This document shows positions 58,848 to 64,000 of a stretch of 64,000 bases of DNA, piece after piece (within the stretch, counting starts at the first letter, position 1; every line of letters starts with the position of its first letter). The translations under genes were made by a program, and so were the position numbers. The notes beneath the pieces are model-generated. The model had not been told where the DNA came from. It ran no database searches and was given only the letters and a program-made list of their open reading frames with translations. The stretch is from Corynebacterium kroppenstedtii. GTDB taxonomy: Bacteria; Actinomycetota; Actinomycetes; Mycobacteriales; Mycobacteriaceae. The DNA lies in contig NZ_CP069792.1 in the NCBI RefSeq assembly GCF_016894245.1, forward strand, positions 2,046,001-2,110,000, given 5' to 3'.

Positions 58848-59702
58848 ATGCTTCGCGTCGCCGTTCCCAACAAGGGTTCCCTGTCTCAGACTGCCACCCA
58901 CATTTTGGAGGAAGCGGGGTACAAAATGCGCCGAGACTCCAAAGATCTCACGTCATGGGACGCACAAAACGACGTGGAATTTTTCTTCCTCCGCCCCAAA
59001 GATATCGCTATCTACGTCGCCAAAGGCCACCTCGATCTAGGAATCACCGGCCGCGACTTAGCTGCGGATTCTGCTGCGAATGGGGTGGATGAACTCCTCG
59101 CCCTTGGCTTCGGCGCGTCGACCTTCCGCTACGCGGCCCCCGAGAATGAGGAGTGGAATCTCAACAAGATCGAGGGAAAGCGCATCGCGACGAGCTATCC
59201 GCATCTGGTCAGTGCAGATCTCGCAAAGCGGGGCATCCAGGCCGACGTTATCCGATTGGATGGGGCGGTAGAGATTTCCATCCGTCTCGGGGTAGCTGAC
59301 ATCATCGCTGATGTTGTCTCCACGGGACGAACTCTGCGCCAACAGGGGTTGTCGCCGTTTGGGGACGTGATTTGTAGATCCGAGGCCATCATTGTCGGCC
59401 GGCATAATCAGCCCGTTACTGATGAACACCAGATCCTCTTGCGACGGATTGAGGGCATTCTGCATGCGAAGAATTACCTCATGATTGATTACAACTGCCC
59501 GAAGTCGCTCCTGGCTGAGGCTACCAAGCTCACACCTGGTTTATCTGCGCCCACTGTTTCACCACTTGCCGACGATGACTGGGTCGCGGTCCGCGCGATG
59601 GCTCCGCGCAAGGACGCTAACCAACTTATGGACCGCTTATCGGCATTGGGTGCGGAAGCAATTCTGGCAACGGATATTCGTATTGCACGCCTTACTCGGT
59701 AA
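58848..59702 (+). CDS. hisG: ATP phosphoribosyltransferase (long form)
   Basis: HisG starts histidine synthesis by joining ATP and PRPP, and it is feedback-inhibited by histidine. The 284-residue product is the long form with a C-terminal ACT-like regulatory domain (about residues 210-284). It shows [13 protein letters not shown] at the start, DLGITGRDL and the PRPP-binding [20 protein letters not shown] lies 10 bases before the ATG. It follows hisE as in other corynebacteria. Confidence 0.97.
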   Translation: MLRVAVPNKGSLSQTATHILEEAGYKMRRDSKDLTSWDAQNDVEFFFLRPKDIAIYVAKGHLDLGITGRDLAADSAANGVDELLALGFGASTFRYAAPENEEWNLNKIEGKRIATSYPHLVSADLAKRGIQADVIRLDGAVEISIRLGVADIIADVVSTGRTLRQQGLSPFGDVICRSEAIIVGRHNQPVTDEHQILLRRIEGILHAKNYLMIDYNCPKSLLAEATKLTPGLSAPTVSPLADDDWVAVRAMAPRKDANQLMDRLSALGAEAILATDIRIARLTR

Positions 59703-59753
59703 ACGCGCCTATGTTATTCAGTGGTCACACGAACGTCTGCACAGCGCGTGGCG

Positions 59754-60566
59754 CTAGTTCCGCGCGTCGTCAGGCCACCCCGGATAGAGCAGTTCCGTTC
59801 CACCTTTGGCGGGACAAAGAGACTGAAAAGAGCACCAATCGCACAGTTTGGATTCTTTGGGCAGAAACCGGCCCATCTTCCCGTCGCGGGTGATCTTCGA
59901 CCATAGGTCGCCAATATCCCGTTCGAAGTACTCCAACTCCACCTGGGAAGGGGCCAGGTACATAGAATCCATCACCTTGAGGTACATGAGGCGGAGTTGC
60001 GTCGGGATGATATTGAATAAACGCCAGTACACAAGCGCATAAAACCGCATTTGGAATACGGCCTGCTGGCTAAACCGCGGTATAGGTTTCTTGCCAGTTT
60101 TGTAATCGACCACGCGGATTTCTCCTGTCGGAGCAACGTCGACACGATCAATGAACCCTCGCACGGGAACGCCATTAGGCAGCGTGGTGTCCACCAACAT
60201 TTCGCACTCGTCAGCGTCGAAGTTTTCGGGGTTTTCCATGGCGAAATACCCCTTCAAGAGGGACCGGCATTCCACTAAGAAGGGGAAAAGCTTGTCATCA
60301 GGAACGAGTTTCCTTAGGTCCGGATCCTTGTCAACCATCTGTGCCCAATGCGGTTTGAGCATTTTGGTGGCTTTGGGATACGTGCGCTCTGGACGTGGTT
60401 GGCCGTACATATTCTCTAATACAGCGTGCACTAAAGTGCCCTTGACCTGCGCAACCGTCTTTGGCTCAGGAAGCCGATCAATGGCACGATACCGGTACAA
60501 AAGAGGGCACTGCCGGTAATCTCCTGCCCGGGAGGGGGATAAAGCCATACGACGTCGAGCACTCAT
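59754..60566 (-). CDS. RecB-family PD-(D/E)XK nuclease with Fe-S cysteines
   Basis: The 270-residue product is a stand-alone RecB-type exonuclease domain. It has the N-terminal YRQCPLLYRYR, the GxxxH element GTLVHAVLENMYG, the catalytic RGFIDRVD and VVDYKTGKKP (Asp...Asp-x-Lys). The C-terminal LCDWCSFQSLCPAKGG follows. One early Cys plus C-x2-C-x5-C fits the [4Fe-4S] staple of AddB/Cas4-like nucleases. ATG 60566 lies 8 bases after TAGGGT; an ATG at 60602 adds 12 residues. No CRISPR or RecC/AddA partner is nearby. Confidence 0.88.
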   Translation of the reverse strand: MSARRRMALSPSRAGDYRQCPLLYRYRAIDRLPEPKTVAQVKGTLVHAVLENMYGQPRPERTYPKATKMLKPHWAQMVDKDPDLRKLVPDDKLFPFLVECRSLLKGYFAMENPENFDADECEMLVDTTLPNGVPVRGFIDRVDVAPTGEIRVVDYKTGKKPIPRFSQQAVFQMRFYALVYWRLFNIIPTQLRLMYLKVMDSMYLAPSQVELEYFERDIGDLWSKITRDGKMGRFLPKESKLCDWCSFQSLCPAKGGTELLYPGWPDDARN

Positions 60567-60634
60567 GATCCATGACCCTAGCGCATCACCGTCGTCGCCC
60601 ATGCACCCCGTAGACTATCCGTGAGCTACCGTGA

Positions 60635-61519
<885 letters not shown>

Positions 61520-61671
61520 TTATCTCAGAGGTATCTATCTCGAGGAATGGCACGCGATGAGGATGTATGACGAAGCCATACATCCAGGTGAGCCTGGGCT
61601 TAGCATTCGCCCTCAAAGAGGTTAGAACCGACACCGATAGAGAGCTTGATTGTCTTTGTAGACTGGTAGTT

Positions 61672-63390
61672 ATGACGACAGCTTCACAACAAACCTCATC
61701 CCACAGCACACCACCGAGCACCGCGCGAAAGGACGGCAACAGCGAAGCGACCCCGTCGCTGAAAGAATTACAATTAGCCAATCGGACCTTAGGTACACGA
61801 AACGCCAAGCTTGTCGAGATGCTGAAGGCATCACGCGACAAATTAGACGCTCTTAATGAACAAATCCGGGCATTGTCCGATCCGCCGAGTACGTACGGAA
61901 CCCTCCTAGAACTTAATCCCGGTGGGCATTCCGCCGAAGTATTTACGTCTAATCGACGGATGCGTTTAGTGGTTGCTCCCGGGGTGGATACCTCGCAGTT
62001 AACGCCCGGCGCGCTCGTTCGTTTAGGAGAGGGGCAGGAAGTCGTCGAACATTGTGGTTTTAGTGATTTCGGCGATATCGCTGTGGTTAAAGAGTTTCTA
62101 CCCGGCGGCTCCCGGGTCGTCGTCGCTGATACGATGGGCGATTTGCGCGTCCTCAAGATTGCTGCGCCACTCTACGAGTTGTGGTCGCAGAAAAACGTCG
62201 GCGCAGGGGATCAGGTGCTCGTTGATTACCGGGCGGGCTACGCCTTCGAATCCATCCCGAAGGCCGACGTCGAAAATCTTATTTTGGAAGAAATCCCCGA
62301 GGTGTCCTATGAGGACATTGGGGGTCTGCATAACCAAATTGAGATGATTCATGACGCTGTTGAGCTGCCCTTCACTCATCCTGACTTGTATCGGAAGTTT
62401 GATCTCCAGCCGCCGAAGGGCGTTTTGCTCTATGGCCCACCTGGCTGCGGAAAAACGTTGATTGCCAAGGCTGTGGCCCATTCGTTAGCGGAAAAAATGG
62501 GTAGTGGGGGAGAGAGTTACTTCCTGAACATTAAGGGCCCGGAGCTGCTCAATAAGTTTGTGGGCGAAACGGAGCGGCAGATTCGGCAGATTTTCGACCG
62601 TGCTCGATCGATCGCTGAGGACGGGCGGCCGGTCATCGTGTTCTTCGATGAAATGGATGCGATCTTTAGGACTCGTGGCTCGGGTATTTCCTCCGACCTA
62701 GAAAATACCGTTGTTCCACAGCTTCTGTCTGAAATCGACGGGGTTGAGGACCTGCGCAATGTCATTGTTATTGGTGCCTCTAACCGTGAGGAAATGATCG
62801 ATCCGGCTATTCTTCGGCCGGGTCGGTTGGATGTGAAGATCCGCGTTGAGCGTCCCGATGAAAAATCGGCGCGGGAAATCGCAGAGCTATATCTTGTGGA
62901 TACGCTTCCGTTGGATCCGGCCCTGGTTGAGGAAACTGGAGACCGGCATGCTGCTGTGGCTGCGCTGATCGATGAGCTCAGTAGTCGGATGTATGCCCAG
63001 CACTCGGATAATGAATTTGTTGAGCTCACTTTCGTGGATGGTAGCCGCGAGGTGCTCTATTACCGTGACTTCGCCTCTGGCGCGATGATTGCCAATATCG
63101 TCGACCGCGCAAAGAAGAATGCGCTGAAACGAGCGTTAGCGTCGGGGCAGCCTGACAATCATGGTGTCTCACTCGAGGATGTCAGAACGGCAGTTGACCA
63201 GGAGTTCGCTGAAAATGATGACCTCCCCAACACCGCCAATCCCGACGAATGGGCACGGATCTCTGGGCGAACAGGCCAGCGTGTCACAGAGGTAACGGTG
63301 GCGCGCCACAACCGGAAGACCACAACCGTGACAGAGGCGACCGAGCCAGCAGATACCGATTCGGGCAAAGGACATACCGATGCTTCATAA
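61672..63390 (+). CDS. arc: Proteasome-type AAA+ ATPase ARC (Mpa homologue)
   Basis: ARC is the hexameric ring ATPase that recognises and unfolds pupylated proteins. The 572-residue product has an N-terminal coiled coil (about 20-60) and OB-type interdomain. The AAA+ module has Walker A GPPGCGKT, Walker [13 protein letters not shown] and [17 protein letters not shown]. The tail ends GKGHTDAS and lacks the Tyr-Leu-type end that lets Mpa dock to a 20S core, which fits corynebacteria that have no proteasome. ATG 61672 lies 7 bases after TAGACT (leaderless); upstream in-frame codons are not conserved. It overlaps dop by 11 bases. Confidence 0.94.
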   Translation: MTTASQQTSSHSTPPSTARKDGNSEATPSLKELQLANRTLGTRNAKLVEMLKASRDKLDALNEQIRALSDPPSTYGTLLELNPGGHSAEVFTSNRRMRLVVAPGVDTSQLTPGALVRLGEGQEVVEHCGFSDFGDIAVVKEFLPGGSRVVVADTMGDLRVLKIAAPLYELWSQKNVGAGDQVLVDYRAGYAFESIPKADVENLILEEIPEVSYEDIGGLHNQIEMIHDAVELPFTHPDLYRKFDLQPPKGVLLYGPPGCGKTLIAKAVAHSLAEKMGSGGESYFLNIKGPELLNKFVGETERQIRQIFDRARSIAEDGRPVIVFFDEMDAIFRTRGSGISSDLENTVVPQLLSEIDGVEDLRNVIVIGASNREEMIDPAILRPGRLDVKIRVERPDEKSAREIAELYLVDTLPLDPALVEETGDRHAAVAALIDELSSRMYAQHSDNEFVELTFVDGSREVLYYRDFASGAMIANIVDRAKKNALKRALASGQPDNHGVSLEDVRTAVDQEFAENDDLPNTANPDEWARISGRTGQRVTEVTVARHNRKTTTVTEATEPADTDSGKGHTDAS

Positions 63391-64000
63391 CCAACCCAGA
63401 GTGATAGGGACAGAAACCGAATTCGGGATTTCGTGTCCCGAGAACCCCGCAGTCAGCCCTATTCTGACCTCGACGGCCGCTGTCATGTCGTATGCCGACG
63501 CGCTGGGGCTCGGTGCTCGGCGGACGCGCTGGGATTATGAGCCTGAATCGCCTCTTCGTGACGCGCGCGGGTTTGATCTTCGTCGATACGCTATGAATCA
63601 CGCGCCCGTGTTGGAACCCAATGCTATGGGCGCGGCAAATATCATTCTGCGCAATGGCGCACGGTTCTATGTGGATCACGCGCACCCGGAGTATTCATCT
63701 CCCGAGGTCACAGATGCGTTGTCGGCGGTGATCTGGGATAAAGCCGGTGAGATCATTATGCACCGGGCTGCGCGCGCTGCTACGCAGGCCGGCATCGGGC
63801 AAGATCAGGATCATTGGGATCTCAAGACCTACAAGAACAATGTGGACGGCAAAGGTGCCTCATACGGAACCCATGAGAACTACCTGTATCGCCGCGACAC
63901 AGATATGGCCACGATTGAACAAGGACTGATCCCTTTCTTCGTGACGCGCCAGATTATGACTGGAGCTGGTCGCGTCGGCCTTGGGCAGCAGGGGGATACT
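63380..64000 (+). CDS. dop: Pup deamidase/depupylase Dop (N-terminal part, cut by window edge)
   Basis: Dop deamidates Pup and removes it from tagged proteins. The visible 207 codons start [18 protein letters not shown] and contain [29 protein letters not shown] and [16 protein letters not shown] follow, the ATP/Mg-binding motifs of the Dop/PafA carboxylate-amine ligase fold. The Dop-specific loop region falls in the visible part ([19 protein letters not shown]), which favours Dop over PafA. Its ATG is inside the end of arc, so the two are coupled. The rest is beyond the window. Confidence 0.92.
   Translation, partial: MLHNQPRVIGTETEFGISCPENPAVSPILTSTAAVMSYADALGLGARRTRWDYEPESPLRDARGFDLRRYAMNHAPVLEPNAMGAANIILRNGARFYVDHAHPEYSSPEVTDALSAVIWDKAGEIIMHRAARAATQAGIGQDQDHWDLKTYKNNVDGKGASYGTHENYLYRRDTDMATIEQGLIPFFVTRQIMTGAGRVGLGQQGDT

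Overview
The window looks like a stretch of a Corynebacterium chromosome. The evidence is protein content and gene order: opcA-zwf-tal-tkt, heme A synthesis genes, the sufRBDCSU-sufT cluster beside a mannosyltransferase of MptB type, acn-acnR, mutAB-meaB, the mycothiol gene mshC, corynebacterial-type MetH and the pupylation genes arc and dop. From memory, this order is collinear (inverted) with the C. glutamicum chromosome. The species cannot be fixed; a lipophilic or kroppenstedtii-like Corynebacterium is a guess. No insertion sequence, prophage, CRISPR array or rRNA was seen. The window cuts off opcA at its left edge and dop at its right edge.

Layout. 1-5.7 kb (minus): pentose phosphate operon tkt-tal-zwf-opcA. 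5.7-8.3 kb: a divergent control region with two tiny overlapping ORFs, then ctaB and ctaA facing each other across a structured intergenic region. 8.4-12.2 kb (minus): two-gene ABC exporter and mptB. 12.2-19.4 kb (plus): the SUF iron-sulfur assembly cluster, with a SufR-type operator in front and a strong intrinsic terminator between sufC and sufS. 19.5-25.8 kb: lycopene-cyclase-like flavoprotein, ABC-F ATPase, NAD(P)-binding protein, class I amidotransferase and the UPF0210/UPF0237 pair. 25.9-29.3 kb (minus): acn and its repressor gene acnR, with a clear AcnR operator. 29.3-30.4 kb: a long regulatory region with overlapping palindromes, a GlxR-like site and a structured leader. 30.4-39.2 kb: RipA-like NlpC/P60 hydrolase, ferrochelatase, DUF3097, NfeD-SPFH pair and unknowns. 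39.4-45.1 kb: mutA-mutB and meaB. 45.1-48.1 kb: tRNA-Leu(GAG) followed by an accessory-looking pair, a DUF3558-like lipoprotein and a PPE/ESX-substrate-like protein. 48.1-64 kb: PEBP, pyrD with a lipoprotein, uppP, mshC, metH, HAD phosphatase, hisE-hisG, a RecB-type Fe-S nuclease, trmI, arc and dop.

How the genes connect. Iron-sulfur supply (suf) serves aconitase, the [2Fe-2S]-type ferrochelatase and probably the RecB-like nuclease in the same window. CtaA, CtaB and the ferrochelatase belong to heme and heme A synthesis. MutAB, MeaB and MetH form a B12-dependent group, but no cobalamin riboswitch was recognised. MptB, UppP and the RipA-like protein act on the cell envelope.

Many start codons lie 6-8 bases behind a TANNNT box and lack a Shine-Dalgarno sequence, which suggests leaderless mRNAs. 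I used this to choose several starts. The most unusual items are the secreted/lipoprotein pair at 45.5-48.1 kb, the chain of small ORFs in front of ctaB, the terminator inside the suf cluster, the ripA leader, the MshC insertion and the long UppP N-terminus.
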